This document shows, one piece after another, positions 42,461 through 51,964 of a stretch of 64,000 nucleotides of DNA. Under the pieces are notes generated by a model. The model saw nothing but the letters and a program-made list of their open reading frames with translations, was not told the origin of the DNA and searched no databases. How positions within the stretch are numbered: the first letter of the stretch is position 1; the number at the start of each line of letters is the position of its first letter. This DNA is from Winogradskyella aurantia (GTDB lineage: Bacteria; Bacteroidota; Bacteroidia; Flavobacteriales; Flavobacteriaceae): assembly GCF_002266855.1 (NCBI RefSeq), contig NZ_NGJN01000001.1, positions 248,001 through 312,000 on the forward strand, read 5' to 3'. The position numbers and the translations under genes were made by a program.

Positions 42461-43477
42461 CTATTCCAAAACGGAATAATCACCTATACTAATTTTAGTA
42501 AAATTACCATCATAGGATACATGATTGCCAATCATGGCTTCGTCTAAATTAGCGTTTTTAACAGTGGTTCTATTTTGAATTAAACTATTTTTAACGGTTG
42601 TGTTTTCTAAAACACAGTGGTTACCGACAGAAACGTAAGGACCTATAGTTGTATTGCGCAATACGGTACCTTTACCCACAAAACAAGGTTCTATAATTTT
42701 AGAATCTTCTAATATAACAGAGCCGTCAACCAACTCTTCTCCATCTGCATTTAAAAAACCAAGCATTTTAGCGTTAGTTTCTAGTGTTACGGTCTTATTG
42801 CCGCAGTCCATCCATTCATCAACGGTACCGGTTTTAAAAATTCGTCCATCTGCCATCATGCGTTTTATCCCATCATTAATCTGGTATTCGCCACCATTCA
42901 TTACATTCTCGTCTAAAACCTCCTGAAGCTTTTGCTTTAAAACAGCTACATCCTTGAAGTAATAAATACCTATTACAGCTTGATCGCTAACAAAAGTATC
43001 TGGCTTTTCCACTAATTCTACGATATTTTCATTTTTATCTAGCTTAACTACGCCATAAGCTTCGGGATTTTCAACATGTTTGGTCCAAATTACGCTGTCT
43101 GCTGTAGAATCTAAATCAAACTCTGCCCGAATTAAGGTATCTGCATATGCAATTACGGCAGGACCAGACAATGAAGGTTCCGCGCTCATTATAGCGTGGC
43201 CCGTGCCTAAGGGTTGATCTTGTCTGTAAATAGATGCCTTGGCACCTAAATCTTCAGCTAAGGCCGTTAAGCTCTCCACAACATCATCCCCAAAAAAAGC
43301 AGGATCACCTAAAACGAATGCTATTTCTTCAATAGGCTGTTTTAAAACTTTAGCTATGTCTTTAACTAAACGATGTACTATGGGTTGACCAGCTACCGGA
43401 ATTAAAGGTTTTGGTACTGTTAAACTATGTGGTCTTAGGCGAGATCCTCGACCTGCCATGGGTACTATTATTTTCAT
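42461..43477 (-). CDS. Sugar-phosphate nucleotidyltransferase with left-handed beta-helix
   Basis: A 338-residue enzyme of the nucleotidyl transferase family. It starts MKIIVPMAGRGSRLRPHSLT, the NTP-binding G-x-G-x-R-L-R-P loop, followed by KPLIPVAGQPIVHRL. The sugar-site YADTLIRAEF and MNGGEYQINDG follow. Residues from about 255 show hexapeptide repeats of a left-handed beta-helix (VGKGTVLRNTTIGPYVSVGN). Such enzymes make NDP-glucose or NDP-mannose for cell-surface polysaccharides; the exact sugar cannot be told. It fits with the neighbouring flippase. Confidence 0.88.
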   Translation of the reverse strand: MKIIVPMAGRGSRLRPHSLTVPKPLIPVAGQPIVHRLVKDIAKVLKQPIEEIAFVLGDPAFFGDDVVESLTALAEDLGAKASIYRQDQPLGTGHAIMSAEPSLSGPAVIAYADTLIRAEFDLDSTADSVIWTKHVENPEAYGVVKLDKNENIVELVEKPDTFVSDQAVIGIYYFKDVAVLKQKLQEVLDENVMNGGEYQINDGIKRMMADGRIFKTGTVDEWMDCGNKTVTLETNAKMLGFLNADGEELVDGSVILEDSKIIEPCFVGKGTVLRNTTIGPYVSVGNHCVLENTTVKNSLIQNRTTVKNANLDEAMIGNHVSYDGNFTKISIGDYSVLE

Positions 43478-43513
43478 TCTTAAAAGAGTTGATATTTGTA
43501 CTAATTTATTCGT

Positions 43514-43948
43514 TTATTTTACACCTGTACTTCCAAAACCACCTTCACCTCTTTCTGTTTCAGAAAGTTCTTTTGTCTCTTCCCATTCAACACGTTCGTG
43601 CTTGGCAATTACTAATTGCGCAATACGCTCTCCGTTTTGAATCTCAAAATCTTCTTTCGATAGGTTAACTAAAATAACCCCTATCTCGCCTCTATAATCG
43701 GCATCAATGGTCCCTGGTGCATTGAGTACGGTAATACCCTTTTTTGCTGCTAACCCGCTTCGTGGTCTTACTTGGGCTTCATATCCAATTGGTATTTCTA
43801 TAAACAAGCCCGTACCAACAACAGTACGTTCAAGTGGCTTTAATATTCTAGACTCTGTTAAACTTGCCCGTAAATCCATCCCAGCTGATGAGATGGTTTC
43901 ATAATGCGGTAAATCGTGTCTGGATTTATTTAAAATTTTAATTTTCAT
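43514..43948 (-). CDS. dut: dUTP diphosphatase
   Basis: A 144-residue trimeric dUTPase that hydrolyses dUTP to dUMP, keeping uracil out of DNA and feeding dTMP synthesis. The five motifs are present: [42 protein letters not shown] and the C-terminal GGFGSTG arm. Length is normal. Its ATG overlaps the stop of the truncated DUF6090 gene by 4 nt. Confidence 0.97.
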   Translation of the reverse strand: MKIKILNKSRHDLPHYETISSAGMDLRASLTESRILKPLERTVVGTGLFIEIPIGYEAQVRPRSGLAAKKGITVLNAPGTIDADYRGEIGVILVNLSKEDFEIQNGERIAQLVIAKHERVEWEETKELSETERGEGGFGSTGVK

Positions 43949-44373
43949 ATTGTTAATTTTAACGCGTCATTAGATATTAGCTTTATTTTGCCAGAGTTAA
44001 TTATTGAATTATAAATGCATGGCAATGAATCACAAGTATGGTTATCACCAGCTACTCGATTTAAGTATGATATGCTATCCAAAGATAATTCACCAAGCGA
44101 AGTGGCCATTAAAATTTCATTGTATTTTCTTCGTTTTAAATGAATTCTATAAAAAGCAACAAATCTAGATAGATTATCAGAAAACTCTTGATACCGAACC
44201 TTCAAAACTTTGACTTTCTCTTTTGTCAACTCACGATTAGTAATCCAATTGTTTACTTGTAAGGCTAACAGAATATCAATCATCACTGATACAATCCCTG
44301 CAATAGCATATTTTAAATAGCGTCCTATTTTGTCTTGATTAAGCAATTGTTTTCGTATTTCATGAAAGACCAT
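43945..44373 (-). pseudogene. Truncated DUF6090-family membrane protein
   Basis: A 142-residue frame starting MVFHEIRKQLLNQDKIGRYL (ATG 44373). It matches the N-terminal half of DUF6090 proteins: EIRKQLL, then a membrane helix and ALQVNNW, the best-conserved part of the family. Members are normally about 240 residues. Here the frame stops after [10 protein letters not shown], just after the S-x-D-S-L-like block, in an ATGA overlap with dut. The 3' half seems deleted. An upstream TTG at 44388 is in frame but adds only MKLII. Whether the shortened protein is made is unknown. Confidence 0.65.
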
Positions 44374-44389
44374 AATTATTAATTTCAAC

Positions 44390-45850
44390 TCAGCCTTTTA
44401 AGACTTGTTTTAATTGGTTCTTTTCCAGCATTATGACTAGTCCCAAAAATACAATTAACATCACTAAACCTACAATAAAGTTATCACGATAATAATAAAA
44501 AGATACTACTGAAAAACTAATTGAGCTCAACATATAAAATCCAATTTTTTTGAGATTGTAGGGAATTGGGTAATATCGACGTCCGAAATAATACGATAGC
44601 GCCATCATTACTGCGTATGCTACCAAGGTGGCCACGGCAGATGCTTTATAACTATAATATTTAATAAAGACAAGGTTAATCACTAGTGTAATAATAGCAC
44701 CTATTACAGAAATGTAAGCGCCGAACTTGGTTCGGTCTGTGATTTTATACCAAACTGAAAGATTATGATATATACCGAGGCAAAAGTTGGCTATAAGTAT
44801 AATCGGAACAACCCACATCGCTTCCCAATAGGCCTCACTTCTAATGATTAGCGGTTTAATAAAATCTGCAAACACTACTACGGCCAATAATATTATAGAA
44901 CCAAATGCCACAAAAAACTCAAGAATATTAGCATAGTTTTTCTGTGGGTTTTTAGCCTTTGCATGACTAAAAAAATAAGGTTCAATTCCCAATCGATATG
45001 CTGTTGCGAATAGGGTCATGAATAGGGCTAGTTTATAACAGGCCGAATACATTCCGATATCATTTTCAGCAACATCGTCTGGCAATAATTCTTTGAGTAA
45101 AATTCTATCAAAGGTTTCATTTATGGAAAAGGCTATTCCGGCGATTAAAACAGGCACGGCATATACCATCATTTGCTTCCATAAAAGCATACTGAATCTA
45201 TACTTAAGTGTTATATAGAAGGGTATAAAAAATAGTACGGTACTTGCACTTGCAACAAGATTTGCAATGAAAATGTAACTTATTTCAAAATTGGGTCTAT
45301 ATAGGTTTTGGAAAAAGCCTTGATTTTGAGCCAAATGCTTTAAAGCCAATAAGAAGAATAAATTTAACCCAATGTTTATGGCAACATTTAGTAGTTTGAT
45401 AATAGCATAATGTGATGGTTTTTCATTGGCGCGTAGCCAAGCAAACGGAATGATGACCAAAGCATCTAAAAGTAAAATCCAAACAACTAGATTTATATAC
45501 CTTACATCAATATCAATCAAGTGGGCTATTTGGTCTTGGAGGAGAAACCCTAGCGTAAAAAAGCCAAAGGATGATAGTATTAATGATATCGATGCCGTAC
45601 CAACAACAGTTTCCTTATCATCCTGCTTATTAAAGAAACGAAAAAATGCCGTTTCCATACCATATGCCAAAAGCACATTAAACAGGACGAAATATGAAAA
45701 TATGACAGATACTTTTCCATATTCTGCAGGATTAGGTAGCACCTGTTCACTAGTATATAAGGGCACCAATAAAAAACTTAACATTCTTGGTAATACGGTA
45801 GCTAAACCATAGATAAACGTTTGCTTAAAAAGAGTTTTGAATGCGCTCAA
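44390..45850 (-). CDS. Polysaccharide/O-antigen flippase (Wzx-like)
   Basis: A 486-residue membrane protein with about 12-14 helices, of the oligosaccharide flippase (polysaccharide transporter) family. It starts FKTLFKQTFIYGLATVLPRM with the FLLVPLYTSEQVLPNPAEYG block typical of the group. The family moves lipid-linked sugars across the inner membrane for LPS, capsule or wall polymers. It is the first gene of the leftward envelope operon, and a TATTTTTG box at 45873-45880 lies 22 nt before its start. Confidence 0.88.
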   Translation of the reverse strand: MSAFKTLFKQTFIYGLATVLPRMLSFLLVPLYTSEQVLPNPAEYGKVSVIFSYFVLFNVLLAYGMETAFFRFFNKQDDKETVVGTASISLILSSFGFFTLGFLLQDQIAHLIDIDVRYINLVVWILLLDALVIIPFAWLRANEKPSHYAIIKLLNVAINIGLNLFFLLALKHLAQNQGFFQNLYRPNFEISYIFIANLVASASTVLFFIPFYITLKYRFSMLLWKQMMVYAVPVLIAGIAFSINETFDRILLKELLPDDVAENDIGMYSACYKLALFMTLFATAYRLGIEPYFFSHAKAKNPQKNYANILEFFVAFGSIILLAVVVFADFIKPLIIRSEAYWEAMWVVPIILIANFCLGIYHNLSVWYKITDRTKFGAYISVIGAIITLVINLVFIKYYSYKASAVATLVAYAVMMALSYYFGRRYYPIPYNLKKIGFYMLSSISFSVVSFYYYRDNFIVGLVMLIVFLGLVIMLEKNQLKQVLKG

Positions 45851-45872
45851 AGTGATTAATCCTTATGGTTTC

Positions 45873-45880
45873 CAAAAATA
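45873..45880 (-). promoter_or_regulatory. Putative -7 box for the flippase operon
   Basis: TATTTTTG on the minus strand matches TAnnTTTG, 22 nt upstream of the flippase start and just after the terminator of the preceding gene. No TTG was found at the usual distance. Confidence 0.45.
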
Positions 45881-45930
45881 TTAAATTAATGCTGGCTTTA
45901 ATCCATTTAGTCTTAAATACGTGTAAATAA

Positions 45931-45956
45931 AAAGCCGTTCTTACTAGAACGGCTTT
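45931..45956 (-). terminator. Terminator of the secreted protein gene
   Basis: Arms AAAGCCGTTCT (45931-45941) and AGAACGGCTTT (45946-45956) with a 4-nt loop, followed on the minus strand by a T tract. Confidence 0.9.
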
Positions 45957-45977
45957 AAATGTAATTATCTTCAATTA

Positions 45978-46526
45978 TTAGTTGCCACTATCTTCATCAA
46001 GAGTTGCTAAAGTTGCTGATTTTCTCTGAGAAGAAATTGATGGTACACCATTCTCATAATATGCACCTGCTAACTCGGCAACAATTCTAATTTTATGAAA
46101 TTTGGTCTTACCGTTTTCATTATAACTAATTACACATTCATTATCCTTTAAGTCGAATGGGTAATCTGATGGCTTCTCTGGTTTAGTAAAGGTGTAAGTA
46201 GTTGACGGATTCTTTAAGGTGGCCGTGTACCTACCATCTTCATTAAGGAGTTTAGCTTCGAGATTTCTAAAATAGAGATTTTCTAATTTTATATCTTCTT
46301 TCTTATTCACAACGGGAACAAAGACTCTATAGCCCGTTCCACCAATATCAATACCGGCATACCATTCTTGAAAATAAACTGGCTTGACCATAAATGGTGT
46401 TTCTTGCTCTAGTTCTAATGTAGTAGAAGTGGCTGGAACTATATACTCTTGGCTTGTACCCTGAAACGATGTTAATAAAAGAACTCCACAACAAATGGAA
46501 TAATAGGCAGATTTAATTGCTTTCAT
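45978..46526 (-). CDS. Secreted protein of unknown function
   Basis: A 182-residue protein with a signal peptide when started at ATG 46526 (MKAIKSAYYSICCGVLLLTS, then FQGTSQE). An earlier in-frame Met would add ten residues and push the signal inward. The mature part is beta-rich and has many Tyr, Glu and Lys residues. It lacks a lipobox and a type IX tail. I recognise no family. It is a single-gene unit with its own terminator between the flippase operon and the ATP synthase block. Confidence 0.75.
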   Translation of the reverse strand: MKAIKSAYYSICCGVLLLTSFQGTSQEYIVPATSTTLELEQETPFMVKPVYFQEWYAGIDIGGTGYRVFVPVVNKKEDIKLENLYFRNLEAKLLNEDGRYTATLKNPSTTYTFTKPEKPSDYPFDLKDNECVISYNENGKTKFHKIRIVAELAGAYYENGVPSISSQRKSATLATLDEDSGN

Positions 46527-46643
46527 GTTTAAGTAGGTTAAAATTTGGGAGAGCAATATATATAAAATATTTTTAATTTATCGATAAAAAGATAAAATAA
46601 TCGATGAAATGCATGTTTGATGTCTTCAGAGTGTTGAACAAAA

Positions 46644-46669
46644 AAACCTAACTCTTTTGAGTTAGGTTT
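46644..46669 (-). terminator. Terminator of the sprE-atp operon
   Basis: Arms AAACCTAACTC (46644-46654) and GAGTTAGGTTT (46659-46669) with a 4-nt loop, followed on the minus strand by a T tract. It lies 135 nt past the atpG stop. Confidence 0.9.
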
Positions 46670-46756
46670 AACTTTATTGGAGATACTGAAACAAATTCAG
46701 CAAATCTTATTTTCAACAATTAATTACTTCTGAAACGTTTCGATAGTTTCACTTAG

Positions 46757-46783
46757 GCCTAATTATTCAGTGCTTCCGCACCT
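46757..46783. repeat. 27-bp copy of the atpG 3' end
   Basis: This 27-bp segment, beginning GCCTAATTATTCAGTGC, repeats exactly at 46802-46828, where it encodes the last residues of AtpG and its stop codon. The copies are 45 bp apart in direct orientation. Flanking bases are not duplicated. Confidence 0.85.
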
Positions 46784-46803
46784 TTTTATCATTTGGCTCG
46801 CGC

Positions 46804-47664
46804 CTAATTATTCAGTGCTTCCGCACCTCCTACAATTTCTAAAATCTCGTTAGTAATTGCAGCTTGTCTTGCCTTGTTATAAGTCAATTTCAGCTGATCT
46901 CTTAATTCTGTAGCATTGTCTGTTGCTTTGTGCATGGCAGTCATACGAGCACCGTGTTCAGAAGCAAAAGAATCTCTAATAGCTTTAAATAATTGTGTTT
47001 TTAGTGACTTAGGAATCAAAGTCTCGACAATTTCTTCCTTTGACGGTTCAAAAATGTAATCTAGGTTGACGTTTGTATCGGATTCCACAGGAACAATAGG
47101 TAAATACTGCTCGGTCATAATAATTTGAGTCGCTGCATTTTTAAAACTATTGTAAACCAATTCTACCTTATCATATTCACCGCCGACAAATTTATACATG
47201 ATCATTTCAGCAATTTCCGTAACATTATCAAAAGTTAAGTCGTCAAAAACTTCGCTTTTATTGGCAATGACCCTACCTGATTTTGAAAATGCATCATTAG
47301 CTTTTTTTCCGATTGCAAAAACAGAAACATTTTTGTCTGCGTAAGATTCGGCAATCATAGTATTAACCTGCTTAATGATATTTGAGTTGAACGCTCCACA
47401 TAGGCCTCTATTGGACGTAATTGCAACAACAAGTACATTTTTTACATCTCGTTGTTCAGCAAATTTACTTCCGCTATCAGCATCCATAGTAGCACTTAAG
47501 CTCTGCAATAGCTCAGTTAATTTATTAGAATATGGTCGCATAGCAGTAATAGCATCCTGAGCCTTCTTCAATTTTGCAGCAGATACCATTTTCATGGCAC
47601 TGGTAATCTGCATAGTAGAAGATACTGATGCTATTCTGTTACGTATTTCTTTTAAGTTTGCCAT
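46804..47664 (-). CDS. atpG: ATP synthase F1 subunit gamma
   Basis: A 286-residue central-stalk subunit that rotates inside the alpha/beta hexamer. It starts MANLKEIRNRIASVSSTMQI and ends ARQAAITNEILEIVGGAEAL, both family signatures; the central SNRGLCGAFNSN is the third. It is the last gene of the block. Its 3' end is duplicated 45 bp downstream. The beta and epsilon genes that often follow are absent. Confidence 0.97.
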   Translation of the reverse strand: MANLKEIRNRIASVSSTMQITSAMKMVSAAKLKKAQDAITAMRPYSNKLTELLQSLSATMDADSGSKFAEQRDVKNVLVVAITSNRGLCGAFNSNIIKQVNTMIAESYADKNVSVFAIGKKANDAFSKSGRVIANKSEVFDDLTFDNVTEIAEMIMYKFVGGEYDKVELVYNSFKNAATQIIMTEQYLPIVPVESDTNVNLDYIFEPSKEEIVETLIPKSLKTQLFKAIRDSFASEHGARMTAMHKATDNATELRDQLKLTYNKARQAAITNEILEIVGGAEALNN

Positions 47665-47733
47665 TTTTTTAGAATTAAGTATTGAGCATTCAGTAGAGCA
47701 TTATAATATGCCCTACTCAAAACTAATTTCTAA

Positions 47734-49314
47734 TTATGCTCTATATTTTGCAGAGAGTTCCTTAGCTACACTCGTTAATGTATCCATAACCTCATCTGTT
47801 AATTTACCAGCCTTAAGGGTATCTAGTGTATCTCTATACTTTACATTTAATAGCTCTAAATAATTACGCTCAAATTCCTTAACCTGCTCCACCGGTACGT
47901 CTCTCAATAGGTTTTTAGAACCTGCATAAATGATTGCAATCTGATCTTCTACAGTATATGGGTCATTCTGCGCTTGCTTTAAAATCTCAACATTGCGTTT
48001 ACCTTTTTCAATTACATTCAAGGTAGACGCATCTAAATCCGAACCAAATTTTGCAAAGGCCTCCAATTCACGGAACTGCGCCTGATCTAATTTTAAGGTA
48101 CCAGCTACTTTCTTCATAGATTTAATCTGTGCATTACCACCTACACGAGATACCGAAATACCCACGTTAATCGCCGGACGAACACCAGAATTAAATAAAT
48201 CCCCATCTAAGAATATCTGACCATCTGTAATAGAAATAACGTTTGTTGGGATATATGCAGAAACGTCACCTGCTTGTGTTTCGATTATAGGCAGTGCTGT
48301 TAATGAACCACCTCCTTTTACCATTGGTTTCAATGCGTCTGGAAGATCATTCATTTTCTTAGCAATATCATCGTCATTTATAATCTTTGCTGAACGCTCC
48401 AATAATCTAGAATGTAAGTAGAACACGTCTCCTGGGTATGCTTCACGTCCCGGTGGACGTCTTAACAATAATGATATTTCACGATAAGCAACGGCCTGTT
48501 TTGATAAATCATCATAAATAATCAGAGCTGGTCTACCTGTATCTCTAAAATATTCCCCAATAGAAGCTCCGGCAAAAGGTGCATATACTTGCATAGCCGC
48601 AGGATCAGATGCATTTGCCGCTACAATAGTTGTGTAAGCAAGAGCTCCTCTTTCTTCTAATACATTCGCAATATTTGCAACTGTAGATGCTTTTTGGCCT
48701 ATAGCTACATAAATACAGTAAACGGGGTTTCCTGCATCATAAAATTCTTTTTGATTTAAGATGGTATCGATACAAACGGTTGTTTTACCTGTTTGTCTAT
48801 CTCCAATTACGAGCTCACGTTGCCCGCGACCCACAGGAATCATGGCATCAATAGCTTTTATACCAGTTTGTAATGGCTCTGTTACAGGCTCGCGAAAGAT
48901 TACACCAGGAGCTTTACGCTCTAGGGGCATTTCAAAAGTTTCACCAGTAATAGGTCCTTTACCATCAATTGGACTACCTAGTGTATCTACAACACGCCCA
49001 ACAATCCCTTCACCTACCTTAATAGATGCGATACGTCCGGTACGCTTAACGGTTGAGCCTTCTTTAACTTCTTTCGAGTGTCCTAAAAGTACAATACCAA
49101 CATTATCTTCTTCTAAGTTAAGTACAATTCCTTCTAAGCCTCCTTCAAATTCTACTAACTCACCATATTCTGCATTTGACAATCCATACGCACGTACAAT
49201 ACCGTCTCCAATAGTCAATACAGTTCCTACTTCGTTTAATGAAGCTCCCGCTTCAAAACCTGAAAGTTGTTTCTTTAAGATTGCTGATATTTCAGCTGGT
49301 TTTACTTCTGCCAT
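47734..49314 (-). CDS. atpA: ATP synthase F1 subunit alpha
   Basis: A 526-residue non-catalytic nucleotide-binding subunit. It shows Walker [35 protein letters not shown], and the usual C-terminal helices. The N-terminal barrel starts [17 protein letters not shown]. Regulatory nucleotide sites alternate with those of beta, which is encoded outside this window. A hairpin lies in the 69-nt gap before atpG. Confidence 0.98.
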   Translation of the reverse strand: MAEVKPAEISAILKKQLSGFEAGASLNEVGTVLTIGDGIVRAYGLSNAEYGELVEFEGGLEGIVLNLEEDNVGIVLLGHSKEVKEGSTVKRTGRIASIKVGEGIVGRVVDTLGSPIDGKGPITGETFEMPLERKAPGVIFREPVTEPLQTGIKAIDAMIPVGRGQRELVIGDRQTGKTTVCIDTILNQKEFYDAGNPVYCIYVAIGQKASTVANIANVLEERGALAYTTIVAANASDPAAMQVYAPFAGASIGEYFRDTGRPALIIYDDLSKQAVAYREISLLLRRPPGREAYPGDVFYLHSRLLERSAKIINDDDIAKKMNDLPDALKPMVKGGGSLTALPIIETQAGDVSAYIPTNVISITDGQIFLDGDLFNSGVRPAINVGISVSRVGGNAQIKSMKKVAGTLKLDQAQFRELEAFAKFGSDLDASTLNVIEKGKRNVEILKQAQNDPYTVEDQIAIIYAGSKNLLRDVPVEQVKEFERNYLELLNVKYRDTLDTLKAGKLTDEVMDTLTSVAKELSAKYRA

Positions 49315-49335
49315 TTTATTTTAGTCTTTAGCTTC

Positions 49336-49368
49336 TAGACGTTAACTTTTTTGAATGCCTAACGTCTA
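49336..49368 (-). other. Hairpin in the atpH-atpA gap
   Basis: TAGACGTTA (49336-49344) and TAACGTCTA (49360-49368) form a 9-bp stem with a 15-nt loop in the 61-nt intercistronic gap. There is no T tract, so a processing or translation-tuning role is more likely than termination. Confidence 0.55.
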
Positions 49369-49375
49369 AACTCTC

Positions 49376-49912
49376 TTAATTTAATGTAAATTCTCTCTTT
49401 AATTTGTTTAGTTTGTTGGCAATACTTGCATCGTACTGTACATCACCAACTCTTAATATAAAACCACCAAGTATTGATTCATCTACTACATTTTTAATTT
49501 CTGTGGTCTTACCCGTTAGTTCTTTAACCTTAGCTAATACCTTTTCCTCTAGGTCTTTAGTTAAAGGTATAGCTGTGGTTACCTTGGCAATTTGCGCATC
49601 CCTTAACGTATCAAATAACTGATTATACTTATTGGCAACATCATGCAATAATACAATTCTCTTGTTAGCGACAAGAGTGTCAATAAGATTGTATGTTGCC
49701 TTATTAGCATCTGAAAATACGTCAAATAACACTTTCTTTTTGTCAGATGAACGTATAACAGGATTTTGAATCATAGCATTTAAGTCAGCATTCCCAGCTA
49801 TAGTAGATACAATTTGTTTCATATCTACATTTACAGCATCAGCTACCTTATTATCTGTAGCTAAACTCAAAACTGCTTTTGCATAACGTATTGCCGCTCT
49901 AGATTCTGCCAT
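49376..49912 (-). CDS. atpH: ATP synthase F1 subunit delta
   Basis: A 178-residue peripheral-stalk subunit linking F1 to subunit b. It starts MAESRAAIRYAKAVLSLATD, typical of the family, and its C-terminal half has the conserved VDESILGGFILRVGDVQYDA. It follows atpF by 6 nt. Confidence 0.96.
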   Translation of the reverse strand: MAESRAAIRYAKAVLSLATDNKVADAVNVDMKQIVSTIAGNADLNAMIQNPVIRSSDKKKVLFDVFSDANKATYNLIDTLVANKRIVLLHDVANKYNQLFDTLRDAQIAKVTTAIPLTKDLEEKVLAKVKELTGKTTEIKNVVDESILGGFILRVGDVQYDASIANKLNKLKREFTLN

Positions 49913-49918
49913 TTACAA

Positions 49919-50413
49919 TTAATTTAATTTTGTTTCATCTAACATATCCTCAACAAGACCTAATTGCCTGTCTTTATTGGATAATTCAGCACGAACGACT
50001 TTTTCTGCGATTTCTATGGACAAGTCAGCCACATGATTCTTCAATTCTGCCATAGCTGCTTTCTTTTCACTTTCTATTGCAGCCTGTGCCTTTTCAATAA
50101 TTTTATTCGCTCTTTCCTGAGCTTCTGTCTCTGCCCTAGCAATTGTTTTTTCTTTGATTTCGCGAGCTTCTTTTAACATAGACTCACGCTCTGTGCGTGC
50201 CTCTTGTAAGATACGTTCGTTATCTGCTTTAAGGTTTTCCATTTCCTTTCGAGCATTTTCAGCAGACGCTAAGGCTTCCTTGATACCTTCCTCTCTTTCG
50301 CTAACCGCTCCTAAGATAGGTTTCCAAGCAAACTTTCGTAACAAGATCAATAGTATAATGAAGGTGACTACCGTCCAAAATACCAATCCAAATCCAGGTT
50401 TAATTAAATCCAT
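49919..50413 (-). CDS. atpF: ATP synthase F0 subunit b
   Basis: A 164-residue peripheral-stalk subunit with one membrane helix (about residues 8-27, FGLVFWTVVTFIILLILLRK) and a long charged coiled coil (EEGIKEALASAENARKEMEN). Single b gene; no b' is seen. It lies between atpE, from which it is separated by a hairpin-bearing gap, and atpH. Confidence 0.96.
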   Translation of the reverse strand: MDLIKPGFGLVFWTVVTFIILLILLRKFAWKPILGAVSEREEGIKEALASAENARKEMENLKADNERILQEARTERESMLKEAREIKEKTIARAETEAQERANKIIEKAQAAIESEKKAAMAELKNHVADLSIEIAEKVVRAELSNKDRQLGLVEDMLDETKLN

Positions 50414-50469
50414 GTTTTCTACTTTCTTTTAATCTAAACTTTCAAACTAATGGTCTGAATGATAAATTA

Positions 50470-50494
50470 CAGAAGTAGCCAACCGCTACTTCTG
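50470..50494 (-). other. Perfect hairpin in the atpE-atpF gap
   Basis: CAGAAGTAGC (50470-50479) and GCTACTTCTG (50485-50494) form a 10-bp perfect stem with a 5-nt loop, 20 nt past the atpE stop. It lacks a T tract, so it is not a classical terminator; it may protect the atpE mRNA from decay and raise c-subunit output. Confidence 0.65.
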
Positions 50495-50514
50495 CAACTT
50501 AAAATTAATCCTTA

Positions 50515-50736
<222 letters not shown>

Positions 50737-50740
50737 TTAA

Positions 50741-51841
50741 TTAATGATGTGCTTCTTCAGTTGCCATTCCAAAATATAGGGCAGACAACACTGTAAATAT
50801 ATATGCTTGTATTGCGGTAACTACAATCTCAATTATTCCTATGAATAACGCAAAGGCTACTGAAACTGGCGCTACGGCAACAGATTTAAAAATAAATATC
50901 AAAGACATTAATGCTAATATTATGATATGACCTGCCGTAATATTGGCAAACAAACGTATCATTAGCGAAATTGGTTTAGTAAATATTCCAATTATTTCTA
51001 TTGGCATTAAAAAAATCTTCATGGGTACAGGCACTCCTGGCATCCAGAAAATATGCTTCCAATAGTTTTTGTTTCCGCTTACAGTTGTAATAATGAATGT
51101 GAAAATGGCCAAAACCATCGTAAATGCTATATTACCGCTTAAGTTGGCCCCGTTAAGGATTGGGATAAGTCCAAATATATTATTCAACCAAATAAAGAAA
51201 AATACAGTTAATAAATAAGGCATATATTTTTTGTACTTGTGCTCACCTATCATGGGCTTTGCAATCTCATCTCTCACAAAGACAATAAGCGGTTCTACAA
51301 AACTAGCCACTCCCGAAGGCACATTATTTTCTGATTTTTTATATCGTCTTGCGGCCGAGAAAAAAAGCAATAACAAGACGATAACTGAAACCCACATCAT
51401 AAATACATTTCTTGTTACAGAAATGTCTAGAGGAACAGAAGCGTTTGTGGGATGTCCCTCCTCATCTAACTGAACTTGGGTCTCACCATCGTTTAGCTGA
51501 TATATTTTTTCGTGGACATTAACAAAGCGGTTGCCGTTTTTCTCTACTACAACCTCACCATGGTAATCGTGGTGAAATTCTGAAGACATAAACGTGGTAA
51601 AGCCATTGTCTGTATATAAAATAACGGGTAAGGGTATGGTGATATGTTTTTCATCTGCTTTACCTTCGTTTAAGGTAAGGATGTGCATACCGTAAGCATC
51701 CTTTACGTGATGCATAATCATGTCTTTTGCATTGAATTCCCCGTCCTTCTCAGACGCTTTTGCATCTGATGCAAAACCGAAACTATAAACCGATAGACAT
51801 AAAATGGTAAATAGTAATCGTTTAAAGGTGCTTAATGTCAT
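50741..51841 (-). CDS. atpB: ATP synthase F0 subunit a with exported N-terminal extension
   Basis: A 366-residue subunit a, about 95 residues longer than that of E. coli. The N-terminus (MTLSTFKRLLFTILCLSVYS) is a signal peptide, followed by a charged domain of about 115 residues (KDMIMHHVKDAYGMHILTLN) before the first canonical helix near residue 145. The C-terminal half carries the essential Arg in PISLMIRLFANITAGHIII. Such long subunits a are usual in Bacteroidota. The extension's job is not known. Confidence 0.95.
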   Translation of the reverse strand: MTLSTFKRLLFTILCLSVYSFGFASDAKASEKDGEFNAKDMIMHHVKDAYGMHILTLNEGKADEKHITIPLPVILYTDNGFTTFMSSEFHHDYHGEVVVEKNGNRFVNVHEKIYQLNDGETQVQLDEEGHPTNASVPLDISVTRNVFMMWVSVIVLLLLFFSAARRYKKSENNVPSGVASFVEPLIVFVRDEIAKPMIGEHKYKKYMPYLLTVFFFIWLNNIFGLIPILNGANLSGNIAFTMVLAIFTFIITTVSGNKNYWKHIFWMPGVPVPMKIFLMPIEIIGIFTKPISLMIRLFANITAGHIIILALMSLIFIFKSVAVAPVSVAFALFIGIIEIVVTAIQAYIFTVLSALYFGMATEEAHH

Positions 51842-51964
51842 TCTTTAGCGCTTTAAAATACCTTGCTTTAAATTCGCTGCAAATGTACACACATTAAATG
51901 AATTGACAAACATTATTTTTTGCCTAAATTTTTTGAATCTTATTAAGGCGAAATTCTAAGGTTT

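Noticed and set aside
44374-44388. TTG start for the truncated DUF6090 gene
   Set aside because: An ATG lies five codons later at the usual family start; the TTG adds only MKLII.
49315-49375. CTAGAAG-CTAAAGA-CTAAAAT units upstream of atpA as a second 7-bp repeat array
   Set aside because: Only three weak units and no adjacent four-helix-bundle gene; could be chance in AT-rich DNA. The hairpin there is kept as a feature.
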